From positions 1 to 64,000 of the forward strand of contig CAUYUJ010021137.1 in NCBI GenBank assembly GCA_963575745.1: DNA of 64,000 bases, read 5' to 3'. Below are positions 34,725-46,904 of the stretch, piece by piece. Origin of the DNA: Prorocentrum cordatum. Lineage: Eukaryota > Sar > Dinophyceae > Prorocentrales > Prorocentraceae. Every line of letters begins with the position of its first letter. The first letter of the stretch is position 1. Made by a program: the position numbers and the translations under genes. Under the pieces are notes generated by a model. The model did no database searches and was not told the origin of the DNA. It worked only from the letters and a program-made list of their open reading frames with translations.

Positions 34725-35613
34725 TCACAGACCTCGAATCCACCTGAATTCGTGGCCACGATCCCTCCTCTGGGGCGCCTGCGCCCCTCCAACAGCGGGG
34801 GCAGCGGACGGGCCCACAGGGGCCCCTGCGGGGGCAGGGGCAGGAGGAGGGGGGACACCCCGAGGGGGAGTGGAGGGACTTGGCTCTCCCCGGCCAGTCA
34901 CGCCCAGCACCTCTGAGGCGGCGCTGACGGTGGCGGCACGGGCGGCACTGCCACCAGCAGTGGCGGCACTGGCTGCACCAGCGCGGGAGGCGCCTACCCT
35001 TCCCAGACGGCTGTTGGGCCTGGCTGGCGCAAGACTTGACCAGAGCAACAGGGCTTTGGCCGCATAGATCAGAAAACTCCTGAGGCTGGACGTTTCAAAA
35101 CTAAACTCAAAGAGCTCATTCTCCGACGGACGGGAATGGGTCATCGCAGCCGCCTTTGCAGCCACATCAGCCCAGTGATTTCGTTTGGCCCTAAACCAGT
35201 CCGCAGAGAAAGGCTCGTAACAATCAGCACACTGATGGCCTTTCACTTTTGTGATGGCAAGAGCGTCTTTGTCTGGGCAGGTGGCTCAGAGCAAGGAGAA
35301 CGGGCCCAGCATAATACGACCTTCTGTCAGAAACAACTTCCAAGGGCCTTTCGTTCACTGCCACGGGCCCTTTGTAGTCCGTGCAGAATTCTGACGCCGA
35401 GCTTGCAGACTTGCAACTTCCCACAAACCCAACATGCTCCGAAGTAGGACTCGTCTGTGGCAGCTTGGCCCCTACTTTGCCCGAGATGATAGCAAAAGGT
35501 TCCCCATCCTCCTGGGGACAAACACATGACCAACCAGCACAGTGATGGACTTTGCGACCTTCCTTGAAACAGGACCCGTCATGAAAGCACATATTGTCTC
35601 TGAGCGCCTCCAA
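34725..35613 (-). pseudogene. LINE-E RNase H domain (two frames)
   Basis: Frame one (35613-35224) has MCFHDGSCFKEG (first catalytic Asp), SPTSEHVGFVGS (Glu) and EFCTDYKGPVAV (third Asp, 35365-35384). After a one-base shift near 35240 the next frame (to 34725) has MKGHQCADCYEPF and RAKRNHWADVAAKAAA (about 35145-35182), matching the final HxxGNxxAD block. The four acidic residues of RNase HI therefore all have candidates. RNase H removes RNA from the RNA-DNA hybrid during second-strand synthesis in LINEs that carry it. The shift inactivates it here. A Pro/Ala-rich stretch follows. Confidence 0.72.
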
Positions 35614-36425
35614 AGGGGGTCAGGTTGGGGTCCACACAGGAGAAGGTATAGCTCTCATGCCCGAAGCCATCGGGCGGTCTCACGATGTTCTCAGGAGCCA
35701 ACTGGAAACCAAGCGTGAGAGGGTTCTTCTTATCTCCCCAGGAGATGAGATCAGCCACATCTTCCTTCAGGTACTCATCCCTAACACTGAGAGTAGCAGA
35801 GCAAGCAAACAGACGATGGTGAAGGTCATCCCTAGGGAACCCACACAGAGGGCACGATAGATCTTCCACATCATAACCACATCTAGCAAGGCGCCACTTG
35901 GACCACAAGCGCTGTGTAACAAAAGCCTTCAACATGCACTTCTCTGCATACGGCAGGATACTAACAGGGGATCGCACTTGGCAACAGACAGTCGTGTCCA
36001 AGGACTCTCCAGGGTGTCCGAACTTGCTAGCGGCCTTCGCAGCCAGCATGTGCATCCACGCAGCTCTGAGATCACAAAGAACTTTGGCGGGAGACGTGCT
36101 AGTTAGGACAACTTCCTGACCCTTGTGGTCCTCCAAGACAAAGGGGGAGACAAACTTCCAGGAGATTCTGATCAGGGAAACGGCAGCAGCCCCGAGAGGT
36201 CCTTTAACCTGGTTCCAAGCTCTCGGCGGCTTCGCCAGGATGTTCGAGGCAAGCTCCCTCAGCCGTGGCAGCGAGGGTTCGATTCCAGGGCAGGTCGCTG
36301 CGTTCCAAACCAAGTTCGTCCAGGTAATGACAGGGCCCAGGGCAAGCCTGTAGGTGGGGTCCGGGAGAATAAGAAGCGACAGCGTGCGGGACCTGGATGG
36401 GCACGTGCTTCCGACTGTATGCAGG
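35579..36425 (-). pseudogene. LINE-E thumb/connection and zinc knuckle
   Basis: From about 36425 the coding frame reads RTLSLLILPDPTYRLALGPV, ITWTNLVWNAA, then a helical region (LRAAWMHMLAAKAASKFG, KCMLKAFVTQRLWSKWRLA). CPLCGFPRDDLHHRLFAC (about 35800-35855) is a C-x2-C...H-H...C knuckle like those following many LINE RTs. The end (GFGHESYTFSCVDPN) overlaps the start of the RNase H frame. A frameshift at about 36425 separates it from the RT frame. Confidence 0.7.
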
Positions 36426-37491
36426 AAGAAGACTGCGCTGCTGCAACTTCCTTTGCGTCCAACCCCACCACCTCGGCCCCATAATACCCGAAGGATTGGA
36501 TTCCTGCGAGGTACACCCTCTGCATGTTGGCACCTCCCTTCCTTATGGCTGCTAGTCTTCGCTTGCGACGGTTCAACTTCTTTATTCTTTCCTTCGAGAA
36601 ACGGGTCGCACCTCTCCGACGCCTGAGCTGGCCTCCCGTGGTGTCCACACCAAGATTGGCTGCAGAGATTTCTTTGGACTTCATGTGCTTCCCCATTGAC
36701 CTGGCCAGATCATGCCGGCTACTGTCCGAAGAGGCAACGACAGCAGACGTATCATAAGCAACTGCACGCTGCAAGTCATCCTGGATCAACTGGCTTACCT
36801 GGGCCGAGCTCTCGACAGGTCTGGCGACCAGGGATCTAGGGCCCGAATCTTGATTCAGAATCACCCAGTCGTCGATGAAGGGGAACAGATCAGACCGACC
36901 AAGGTCCTGCTGGAGCTTTGAGACGGGCCCATCGGAATAAACCTGCACCAGGAAAGTAGCAAGCCGGCAACCAGCCAGAATACCTTGCAAAGGGAAGGAA
37001 GATTCCAACGCGTAACCTTCCATATGGAAAAACCTTTTCGCACGGTACATGTTGCAGATCACGGCAAGGACCTGCATGTCAAACCCCGTGTCTTCGGCCC
37101 TGGTCCAGAGAGGGTTTAAATCGATATGGTCGTAGAAACTACTCATATCATACAGCGCAGCCGACGTGTGAATCTTCTTCTCAGACATGCTAGCCGATTC
37201 AGCCCTGAACTGTTGCACGAAGACGAGCTCAAGAATGGACACACCCTTCTGGTGACACAAGCAACGAAGCCGATGAGATCGTTCCCAAGAGCGAGCAACA
37301 CTCTGACGAAGCCTGTCATACACACGATGCAGAGACACGCACAGGCCGACACCACGATCCTTGACCGCGCCTGGCCTGTGCTTGGGTATGAGACATGTAA
37401 CAACCGCCTGCAAGACAGAGGGGAACTGCCCGTGCTGCTCGAGACATCTAGGAAACCTGGCGACGATCCCCAATTGCTGGTCTGAGCACAT
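36425..37491 (-). pseudogene. LINE-E reverse transcriptase palm
   Basis: Motifs in order: LQAVVTCLIPKHRPGAVKDRG (cut here for length at PKHRPG...), SWERSHRLRCLCHQKG, motif A AALYDMSSFYDHIDLN (37116-37160), motif B SSFPLQGILAGCRLAT (about 36960-36995) and motif C LFPFIDDWVILN (36859-36887, F-I-D-D). The catalytic aspartates are present. The RT type (Y-D-x-S-x-F-Y-D motif A) differs from LINE-A, -C and -D. The frame is lost near 36425; its start near 37491 follows another shift. A GGTTCGATTCC on the plus strand at about 36275 resembles a tRNA B box but is coding sequence. Confidence 0.8.
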
Positions 37492-37561
37492 CAGATAGTG
37501 ACGGGGGTGGAAACCGTCAAACGTCTGGGACGCCTTGAGCTAAAGGCAGCACACACTTTCC

Positions 37562-38218
37562 TCAGCTCGTCTGGGGTGGCGAGGGGACAGGCTTCCTATC
37601 TGCATGATTCACTTGCCAAGGAGCAGGAGGGGAGGCATCTCCCTTCCACAGCCGCTCCAGCCTATCCGCCTCCGCCCTGAGGATACTGGTAGGCTGCCCA
37701 GACCACTGGCCCGAGCGCTGCAGCACCTCCCCAGGCTTCCAAACATCCTTCCACTTGGTCCACTTGTGCATCCAGGAGACAGAGCTGCCTTGACTGCGAA
37801 CCCACTCCTTCCAGGACTTGATGGAGCCGAGGGTGTCCCTGGAACTTTCAGCCTTCAACGCAATTTCAAAATCCTTGAGGGAATATCCAAGTATGCCCTC
37901 AGCAACGTACGTGTTCAAAGACTGCTGATCAAGGTCCTGTCGAAGGCCCTCTGCCAACAACTTGGCCCTGTCCAAGTGGCAAATGAGCGAGGGGCCGACC
38001 TGTACTCAGCAGGACAGCCTTCCAAGTTCTCAAGATGCATTCTAAGATCTGCCTCAATTCCCAAGTGACAACAGACATTATGGGCCCATTTAGCCATCCA
38101 CCTCAGGGGTACTAAGTAGGACTTCCAAGCCAACTTCAGACTCTTGCAGTGCTGAGCAAGAGGAACGTGCACGATCCTAGCACTGCGGGCCCTCTGCGAA
38201 ACAATCTTAAGGTCTTAA
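37562..38218 (-). pseudogene. LINE-E EN-RT linker, frameshifted
   Basis: Minus-strand frames here read LAQHCKSLKLAWKSYLVPLRW and NLEGCPAEYRSAPRS (38172-37915), then LNTYVAEGILGYSLKDFEIAL, SIKSWKEWVRSQGSSVSWMH and KWTKWKDVWKPGE (37975-37562). W/K-rich linkers of this kind precede the RT in several LINEs. Two frames are needed, so it is broken. Low sequence conservation makes the functional reading tentative. Confidence 0.5.
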
Positions 38219-38242
38219 GGGGGGGGGGGGGGGGGGGGGGGG
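38219..38242. repeat. Run of 24 consecutive G inside LINE-E
   Basis: An unbroken poly(G) run between the EN and the linker; on the coding strand it is poly(C), giving the proline run at the end of the EN frame. It could form a G-quadruplex. It may mark a repeat expansion or an assembly weak point. Confidence 0.9.
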
Positions 38243-38243
38243 T

Positions 38244-39180
38244 GTTCCTTCCCATCCTACTGATGGTGCGCTCCACTCCATGGCTACACTTGAGTACACA
38301 ACATCAAGAGCAGCCTGCCGAGCTTCAAAACAGGACATGCTGGGTGTGCCACTTCCCACAGAGGCCCCACACAACTCTTCCAATCTGGATACTTGACTCT
38401 CCAACTCGACCCAGGGCAGATTCTCCAGAGACGGACCGAAGGGCTTGACATGCGGGATCTCCTGGCACTTACACAAGACAGGGGTAGTATGGTTGACATC
38501 AGACCAGATGTGCAACGTCACAGGGCAGTGAGGGGGGGCAGGGCACGAAGAGAGCACAGAGGTCGACGTTACAATGCTAGCAAGCACATGGGAGAGCACA
38601 AAGAAAGCAATAGTGGTCTGAGACTTCTTCTTGATACATGTGTGCTTCGACGGAGCGACCGCCTCCATGCCAGCTCGAGTCAGGAACTCCGAAGTCTCGA
38701 GCCTCCTAGCCTTCATGTTCGAACCTCCTGCAATCATGACAGGGAGCTGAACCTTCTCCTGAAGAGTTGCGATGTCTTCCAAGAGTTCAAGGTTAGTAGC
38801 ATTCAACCCAACACTCGTCTGCATGTACAAGGAGACGAGACAAAACTTGGGGAGCCCAGGGATGTCAATCTTCAGGGCACAGGTGCGGTGCTGCATAGAA
38901 AAGCTAACAGGTACAGGACTAGCTCCCAGATCCTGCCCAGCACTTACTAGGATAGCCACACCTCCAGAGGCCACTCCAGTTTCTAGCACTGCAGCCATAG
39001 AGAAATACCCCAGCCAGCCACGAGCAGAACACCATTCCTTGGCAGACTGTATGGCTTCCTCGTCCTTTAACAAGGTTTCCTGCAGGAGAAGAATCGAAGC
39101 CCCAGGGACTTGAACATTAGCCTGGCGAAGGACCCAACCATATGCAGCTGCGAGTACCGCACGGATATGAGACGAAGGAG
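38244..39180 (-). pseudogene. LINE-E endonuclease domain with substituted active site
   Basis: The open frame reads in order AVLAAAYGWVLRQANVQ, ASILLLQETLLKDEEAI (QE retained), GVASGGVAILVSAG, KFCLVSLYMQTS, LPVMIAGGSNMKA (GDFN has become GGSN), SQTTIAFFVLSH (SxIDF has become TTIAF) and APPHCPVTLHI (SDHxP has become PHCP). Three acidic catalytic positions are thus non-acidic, two of them explicable by single base changes (GGT for GAT, GCT for GAT). It is probably inactive for DNA nicking. Upstream, the satellite block interrupts the link to ORF1 at about 39208. Confidence 0.78.
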
Positions 39181-39207
39181 GGGGCACGCAAACTAGGCCC
39201 CTCTTCT

Positions 39208-40658
39208 CATAGGCACCGCGCCACTGGGGCCTTCGGTGGAGCTCCCTATGGGGCCACGAAACGTGTGAGGGGTGTGCCGAAATGGGTGGTGGGAAGGCAT
39301 GCGGACCCTGCCACTGGGGCCTTCGGTGGAGCTCCCTATGGGGCCACGAAACGTGTGAGGGGTGTGCCGAAATGGGTGGTGGGGAGCCACTGGGGCCTTC
39401 GGTGGAGCTCCCTATCAGGCCACGAAACGTGTGAGGGGTGTGCCGAAATGGGTGGTGGGGAGCCACTGGGGCCTTCGGTGGAGCTCCCTATGGGGCCACG
39501 AAACGTATGAGGGGTGTGCCGAAATGGGTGGTGGGGACGCATGCGAACGCAACCTCTGGGGCCCCTTCGGTGGAGCTCCCTATGGGGCCACGAAACGTGT
39601 GAGGGGTGGGCCGAAATGAGCGAGGGGCGGCATGCCAACTCTGCCACTGGGGCCTTCGGTGGAGCTCATTATGGGGCCACGAAACGTGTCAAGGGTGTGT
39701 CGACATGGGTGGCGCGGACGCATGCGAACCCTGCCGCTGGGGCCGCCGGCGGAACTCCCAATGAGGCCACGAAACGTGTGAGGGGTGTGCAAAAGTGGGT
39801 GGGGGCGGCATGCGAACCCTGCCACGGGGGCCTTCGGTAGAGCACCCTAGTGGGCCACGAAATGCGTGAGGGGTGTGCCAAAGTGGGGTGGGGGCGGCAT
39901 GCGAACCATGTCCCCACGTGCACAGTCGTGGAGCTTCTCCCATGGGCCACGAAACGTTGAGGGGTGTGCCAAGAGAGAATGTTGGCGGCATGCAAAAGAG
40001 AAAAAACCCTGCCACTGGGCCTTCGGTGGAGCTCCTATATGAGTCTACAAACGTGTTGAGGGGTGTTCCAAAGTGGGGCGGGGCGGCATGCGAACCCGGC
40101 CGACTGGCCTTCGTGGAGCGCCCATGGGGCCACGAAACGCGTGGAGGGTTGCCAAAGTGAGGTGGGGGGGGGCGTGCATCGAACCCTGCCACTGGGCCTT
40201 CGTGGTGCGACCTATTGCCCTCGAAACGCGTGAGGGTGTCCAAGTGGTCCAAGTGGGTGGGGCGGGCTCTGCGAACGCTGCACTTCGGGGCCCCGTCGGT
40301 GGACTTCCCTGTGGGGCCGACGAAACGTTGAGGGGTGTGCTATAGTGGTGGGGAGGCATGCTAACCCTGCCACTGGGGCCTTCGGTGGAGCTCCCTATGG
40401 GGCCACGAAACGTGTGAGGGGTGTGCCGAAATGGGTGGTGGGGAGGCATGCGGACCCTGCCACTGGGGCCTTCGGTGGAGCTCCCGTGGGGCCACGAAAC
40501 GTGTGAAGGGTGTGCCGAAATGGGTGGTGGGGAGGCATGCGGACCCTGCCACCGGGGCCTTCGGTGGAGCTCCCGTGGGGCCACGAAACGTTGAGGGTGT
40601 GCGGAAATGGTAACTAATGGCGATGAGGCGAGATGATGATATAAATGATATGATGATT

Positions 40659-40689
<31 letters not shown>

Positions 40690-40886
40690 GGATATGATGA
40701 TGATTATGATGAGTATTATTATTGAAGATGATACTGATATGACGATGATATGATGATTGCCTAGTGGTGATGACGATGATGATACTGGTGGTGATGATGA
40801 CAGGATGGTTGGGAACTAATGGCGATGGCGATGATGATGACGATGATGATGCTGGTGGTGATGATGACGAGGATGATGATGATGAC

Positions 40887-40933
<47 letters not shown>

Positions 40934-41093
40934 GGATGATGATGATGATGATGACGATGAGTATGATGACGGCGATGGGAGGAGGGAGCGAGGAGGGGGG
41001 AGAGGAGGAGGAGGAGAGGAGAGGATAGGAGAGGAGACGCGGGGCGCAGTCTCCTCAAAACGAGGACCCAACACCACAGGATGGTTGGGCACA
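39208..41093. repeat. Satellite block S, copy A: 76/90-bp satellite, (GAT)n, AGG tract and end box
   Basis: 39208-40612 is a tandem of GCCACTGGGGCCTTCGGTGG, AGCTCCCTATGGGGCCACG, AAACGTGTGAGGGGTGTGCC units; starts at 39220, 39310, 39386 and 39462 give 90, 76 and 76 bp periods. 40613-40980 is (GAT)n with GGATGGTTGGGAACTAATGG inside (40802). 40981-41037 is AGG-rich. The end box at 41038-41093 has CAAAACGAGGACCCAACACC and GGATGGTTGGG. The poly-D, poly-M and poly-H frames here are not genes. Confidence 0.93.
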
Positions 41094-41148
41094 ACCAGAC
41101 TCAGTTCAGGGTTGTTATTTGCAGGGCCCACCCTTGGCCCGTAGTTTG

Positions 41149-42445
41149 TCACAACTCAACGTCCTCTGGACCTGCCGCCCCCCCCCCCCCCCTCTGGATG
41201 CTGGGGCTGCAGCCGGCTGGGCGGGGCGGCGGCAGTGGCTGGGGGCCCTCCCTTCCCCACCTTTCCTTTGCCCTGGGGTCCTGCTGAGGACGATGGCGCA
41301 GTTCCTTGAGGCTTCGGCCTGGGATTATGCCCTCCTGAGCTTTGCTGGGCGCCCTTCCCGTTCTTGGCAGCTGGTCATGAATATCTGGGCACTCTTGACG
41401 AAGGGCTTCCATCTGCTCCTGGAGGCTGCTGAGGTCCTCGCCGAGGCGCTTCTCACCTCGAGGTTCCATATCTTCATCGGATACCTCATACGGCTCCTCC
41501 TCATCAGCTGCTGGCAGCTGCTTCTCCTCCAAGGAAGTTTGCAGGTTCTTCTGTGTGATCTTATTCTCCAGGCCTTTCAAGGGCTTCTGAATGGCCCCCA
41601 TCCAACATCTTACTGGCTTGAGCGTCGAGATCCAACTGGTCCTTCATCTTAGTCAACATGCCTTCCAAAGCCGAGAAACCATCCTCCAGCTGCTTTTTTT
41701 CCTTCAGGAGAGAGACAGGCAATTTCTTTTGTCAGAGCTCCCTTCAGACCCTGGACCCAGTGGACCACACTTTCAGGTTCAGACTCAGGAGGCTCGCACG
41801 AGGCTGACTCAGGACGCAGGTCAGCAAGCTGGGCGTTGAGACACTCCAACTGGGCTTTCGACTCTCGAATCTGCGCCGTCGCCTCCTCGTACTTCCTGAC
41901 CATACACGCTGCCTGGGATTCCAACTCCGCAAGTGCTTCCGTGCCAGAGGTGATGAGGGACTTCTGATGCTGGATCTGAGCCGCGAGACTCTGAGCCTTC
42001 TGCGCAGTGGAACGATTCTGGAACACCTTCTCCTTCGCAGCTTTGACTGCTTCGTGGGCCGAGACCAACCTGGGATCGGTGTGCTCCACTCCCCAGCCCT
42101 TGTAAAACTTGACAAGATGCTGCGCCATCAAGAGGTCTTGGGAAGACTGGTCGGTGTTCGGGGGGGGCGACGAGGGAATCGTGTCTTCATGCCACGGGGG
42201 CTGCTTCACACCACCTCCAGATTCACTCTTCCAGACGCTCCTCCTCCATCTTCATGCCCTTGCCCCTTGCCCTTCCCCTTCCCCTTGCCGCTGGTCCCTG
42301 GCGATGGGGCGGAACGTGGCTGCGGGGGCTGCGGGGTGCCGCAGAGCCCGCAGAACGGCTTGCGGCGGCTGGCCCAGGTCCAACCTGGGCAGCTGGGGTT
42401 GGGGCAGCACGCGTATGCAAGGGGTTTCTTGAAACTCCAAGACAT
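41149..42445 (-). pseudogene. LINE-E ORF1 (three frames): zinc motif and coiled coil
   Basis: The first ATG after the SL is at 42445 (MSWSFKKPLAYACCPNPSC). The first frame carries C-C-P-N-P-S-C-P-G-W-T-W...K-P-F-C-G-L-C-G, a paired-cysteine, Trp-containing zinc motif, then a Gly/Lys-rich linker. Near 42215 coding shifts to a frame with LLMAQHLVKFYKGWGVEH and a long helical coiled coil (AAKEKVFQNRSTAQKAQSL, ESKAQLECLNAQLADL). After about 41650 a third frame (41601-41149) is acidic and helical (KQLPAADEEEPYEVSDEDM, EDLSSLQEQMEALRQE). A zinc motif plus coiled coil suits an ORF1 nucleic-acid-binding protein. Two frameshifts inactivate it. Confidence 0.68.
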
Positions 42446-42606
42446 GGCGCACGCACGATACAGCTCGATACAGTTCGAAAACAGACGGCCACGGCAGCGG
42501 GGGCTTGCCGTGGCGGAGCGGGAACAGTGGCCTGCTGTGGGCGGCTCGCCTCGAGCCAGCCCCTCGGCTGCAGGCAAGCACGAAGCCGTAGGGCCACGGT
42601 TTCGTA

Positions 42607-42628
42607 CTTGAGCCAAAATGGCTACGGG
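42607..42628 (-). other. Genomic DinoSL relic (21/21, first base C)
   Basis: Plus strand CTTGAGCC...GGCTACGG is the exact complement of the 21 invariant bases of DinoSL. The variable first base would be C, outside the usual A/G/T, so the leader may be one base short at the junction with the pyrimidine tract. It lies about 160 bp upstream of the LINE-E ORF1 ATG. Confidence 0.93.
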
Positions 42629-43015
42629 AGGAAGAGGAGGAGGAGGAGGAGGAGGAGGAGGAGGAGGAGGAGGAGCACGGCTAGGGGGAGTGGAGGAGAG
42701 AGGGGGGGGAGGAAAGTGAGTAGGGGGAGGTAAGGAGGAGGGGGAAAGGAGGTAGAGGGTGAGGGGTAGGAGGAGGAGGAGGATGATGAAGGAGAGGAGG
42801 GAGGAGGAGAGGAGAGGAGGAGGTGATAGAAAGAGGAAGAGGAGGGAGGAGGAGGAGATAGGAGGAGGAGAAGGAGGAGGAGGAGGAGGAGGAGGAGCAG
42901 GAGGAGGAGGAGGAGGAGGAGGAAGAGGAGGAGGAGGAGGAGGAGCAAGGCTAGGGGGAGGGGGAGGAGGAGGGGAGGAGGAGGTGGAGGAGGAGGAGGA
43001 GGAGGAGGCTTCCCC
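42629..43015. repeat. (GGA)n purine tract ((CCT)n on the LINE-E coding strand)
   Basis: Almost 390 bp of AGG-type repeats with GGGGG interruptions, abutting the LINE-E SL relic. Arginine-, glycine- or leucine-rich frames here are artefacts. Confidence 0.93.
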
Positions 43016-43180
43016 CCTCCTCCTGCGCGGCCGTCTTCACCTGTCCACCCGCCCCCGTGCGCCCGGTGCCGGGCGCGGCACGCCTGCTCTGCAGTCGCGC
43101 TCGCGTCCGCCGGCGCTGCGAGCAAGAAGGTGCTCGTCGCCGTCAGAATCTCGCGGGCGGGTGCGGGCCGGTGCGGGCCT

Positions 43181-43316
43181 TGAAGAAGGAACGCTTTTCG
43201 TTGGGGAGGGGCTCGGTGTTCCTTGATTGTTTTACAGTTTGCCTCGGGTTTCCGTTAGGTTTTTGCATGGGAAGTCGAAGTTCAACTAATGGAAAAGAGG
43301 GGCCTCGTTCCAAACT
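43181..43316. repeat. Dispersed repeat R4, copy 2
   Basis: GAAGAAGGAACGCTTTTCGTT through GGGGCCTCGTTCC, matching 31247-31372 block for block. Confidence 0.8.
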
Positions 43317-43343
43317 GCGGGAAAAAACACACAGTGGGAACAA

Positions 43344-43439
43344 TTAGCCTGGCGAAGGGCCCAACCATATGCAGCTGCGAGTACCGCACGGATATGAGAC
43401 GAAGGAGGGGGCACGCAAACTAGGCCCCTCTTCTCATAG

Positions 43440-43453
<14 letters not shown>
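43344..43453 (-). pseudogene. Duplicated fragment of the LINE-E EN
   Basis: 110 bp almost identical to 39117-39226 (one clear difference: GGGCCC for GGACCC). It encodes RAVLAAAYGWALRQAN on the minus strand, then breaks off into unrelated sequence at 43344. It is joined to satellite in the same way as at 39208, showing that LINE fragment and satellite were duplicated together. Confidence 0.9.
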
Positions 43454-45172
<1,719 letters not shown>

Positions 45173-45534
45173 AAAAACGCACAAACACACTGTTTGTTTT
45201 CACAAAAACACGCAGTGTTTTTCCCCCACAGTGTGTGTGTGTGTGTTTTCCCACAGTGTGTTTTTGTCCCAGGCCATCTCGGCAACCTCTCTCGCGCCGC
45301 CCTGTCCGCCCCAGGCCCCGCCTGCCTCCTCGCGTCGTTCCTCGCGCCCGCGCCCCGCGCCCGTCCCCGGGCCACGGGCCCCACGGGCAGGAGTGGCCGG
45401 GCGGCGCGCCGGCTCCTCTTCCCGAGGCCCCACCGTTTGCAGACTCGGCGCCTGGCAGCCCCGCTGCGCAGCACGGAGCTTCGGCTGGCGGGGTCGGCGA
45501 GTGGCCAGTGTGCGAGGTCCGCGTGAGAGTCGGC
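45173..45534. other. GC-rich stretch, no gene seen
   Basis: Starts with CACAAACACAC- and GTGTGTGTG-type sequence (45178-45270), then GC-rich sequence. Open frames on both strands are compositional. Nothing supported. Confidence 0.4.
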
Positions 45535-45905
45535 CTCCCCCGAGATCCCACGCCGCGAAAACATGGAAACTTGGACACAATCATGGCCACCTGGGCACAG
45601 ACATGACCATGGCCCTAGGCCGCATCTTTCTGCGGCCTTTTTCGAGCCGGATCGATCTGTGATGGTCCTGGGGCCCGAGACTGGACGAAAACACCCGTTG
45701 TGAGCAAAGATGCGACGCCTGGACCTCAGGGATGGCTACGGTGGGGGCGTTCGTGAAGGAATGCGCCCGGGTGGCTCTTCAGACCCTGGAGGATTCTTTG
45801 TCTGATGAAGGCGGTGGCGATATCCGTGGCTACGTGAGCCTCAGTGTATCGACGGAAGAGAACGGGTCCGCCTTCGCCGACCTCTGCGCGCGAACTGCCC
45901 GCGCA
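45535..45905. repeat. Dispersed repeat R2, copy 4 (longest)
   Basis: Matches 31617-31865 in its left part and 32097-32275 in its right part, so it links the other copies into one family of at least 370 bp. An ORF starting at ATG 45732 (MATVGAFVKECARVALQTL) runs 205 codons, but after about residue 65 it is R/P/A-rich and GC-driven. The N-terminal phrase recurs in copies 1 and 3 and could be a relic of a coding exon. Confidence 0.75.
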
Positions 45906-46590
45906 AAGGCCGCGCGCGAGCGCCTTGGGCCTCAGGGCCGCCCCAGCCGTCCGCGGAGCGCCCCGCGGCCGGCACGCGGTGGGGAGCCCTCCGCGCGCCT
46001 CCGAGGGCGCCTGCGAGGGCGCCTGCGGGCGCCGTCGCCGGCTGGCCGGACGCCTCGCGTGGGGCGGGGCGCCCCTGCTCCGCAGGCGCGGCGGAGGCGA
46101 AGGCCATACGCGGCGTCCCTCCGCCGCTCGTGCCTGCTCTGGTACCCTCGCTGCGTTTCGGTTTCGGGCCCTCGTCGACGCCCCCCTCGTCGCTGTGCGC
46201 TTGGCCTGGGAGTTGGCGCCTGGCCCTGGCCGACGTCCCGAACAGAGTGCACACCCGGTCGCGCGCTGGGAGGGGTAGGTGGACGGTGGGAAGGCTTCTC
46301 TGAAGCACCCCTGCTTCTCAGGAGGTGCGGGCCGTGCCTATACACGTGAGGCTGGCGCCTGCTATGAAGCTGCTTCCTTAGAGACGCCTCCCCCCCCTCC
46401 CCCTACCCTCAATTTGTTGGACTCACTCCGTCTGGACTTCGCCTCTTCTGATAGGAGGCTAAGTCCCTAAGGAGTAAGTCCATGCGGAATGCTCGGTCTC
46501 CGTCTGGACTTACTCTCCGTCTGGACGTAGCCTCTCCTGACAGGGGAGGAAGAGACCCAGGGCCTTCCAAATGGGGTCCAAGTAGATGGG
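45906..46590. other. Unassigned GC-rich and mixed sequence
   Basis: Very GC-rich to about 46260; then two or three repeats of CTCCGTCTGGAC(T/G)T(T/A) at 46426-46530. No gene supported. Confidence 0.4.
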
Positions 46591-46599
46591 GTCGGTGGA

Positions 46600-46745
46600 T
46601 CGCGCCGCATCGCCGAAGCATCTGCGATGCGGCTTGATGCGGAGCCCGATCTTCTCCACGCCGATTGCGCCGATGCATCGCCGACGTCGCCGATGTATCG
46701 CCCAGGCATCGGCGATGGATTTCTGAGGCGTCGGCGATGCGGCGC
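46600..46745. repeat. Imperfect CGCCGATGC repeats
   Basis: Repeated and palindromic phrases such as GCATCGGCGATG, GATGCATCGCCGA and GTCGGCGATGCGG. Probably a decayed minisatellite. Confidence 0.6.
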
Positions 46746-46837
46746 GACCCTCCGACTCCATCTCCTCGTGCCACATCTAGGAGGCCTCTGGGGACCCAGA
46801 TCTCCGACAATAGTTGTTATTCCACTGCGGGCTTTTG

Positions 46838-46860
46838 TTATTGTTGTTGCTGCTGCTGCT

Positions 46861-46904
<44 letters not shown>

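Larger units (their letters stand above)
34314..42628 (-). mobile_element. LINE-E: SL-bearing EN-RT-RNase H LINE, frameshifted and split by satellite
   Basis: The coding strand is minus. Order 5' to 3': SL relic (42628-42607), ORF1 (42445-41149), satellite plus (GAT)n block (41093-39208), EN (39180-38244), linker, RT (37491 to about 36425), zinc knuckle (about 35850), RNase H (35613-35100) and C-terminal zinc motif (34700-34314). The RT-RNase H order resembles I-clade and related LINEs. At least five frameshifts plus EN active-site substitutions show it is dead. It is a different family from LINE-A, -B/D and -C. Confidence 0.87.

Noticed and set aside
36275-36285. GGTTCGATTCC, a perfect tRNA B-box-like sequence (also at about 12225)
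   Set aside because: Both lie inside coding sequence (LINE-E thumb, LINE-C ORF1); no A box at the right distance and no acceptor stem.
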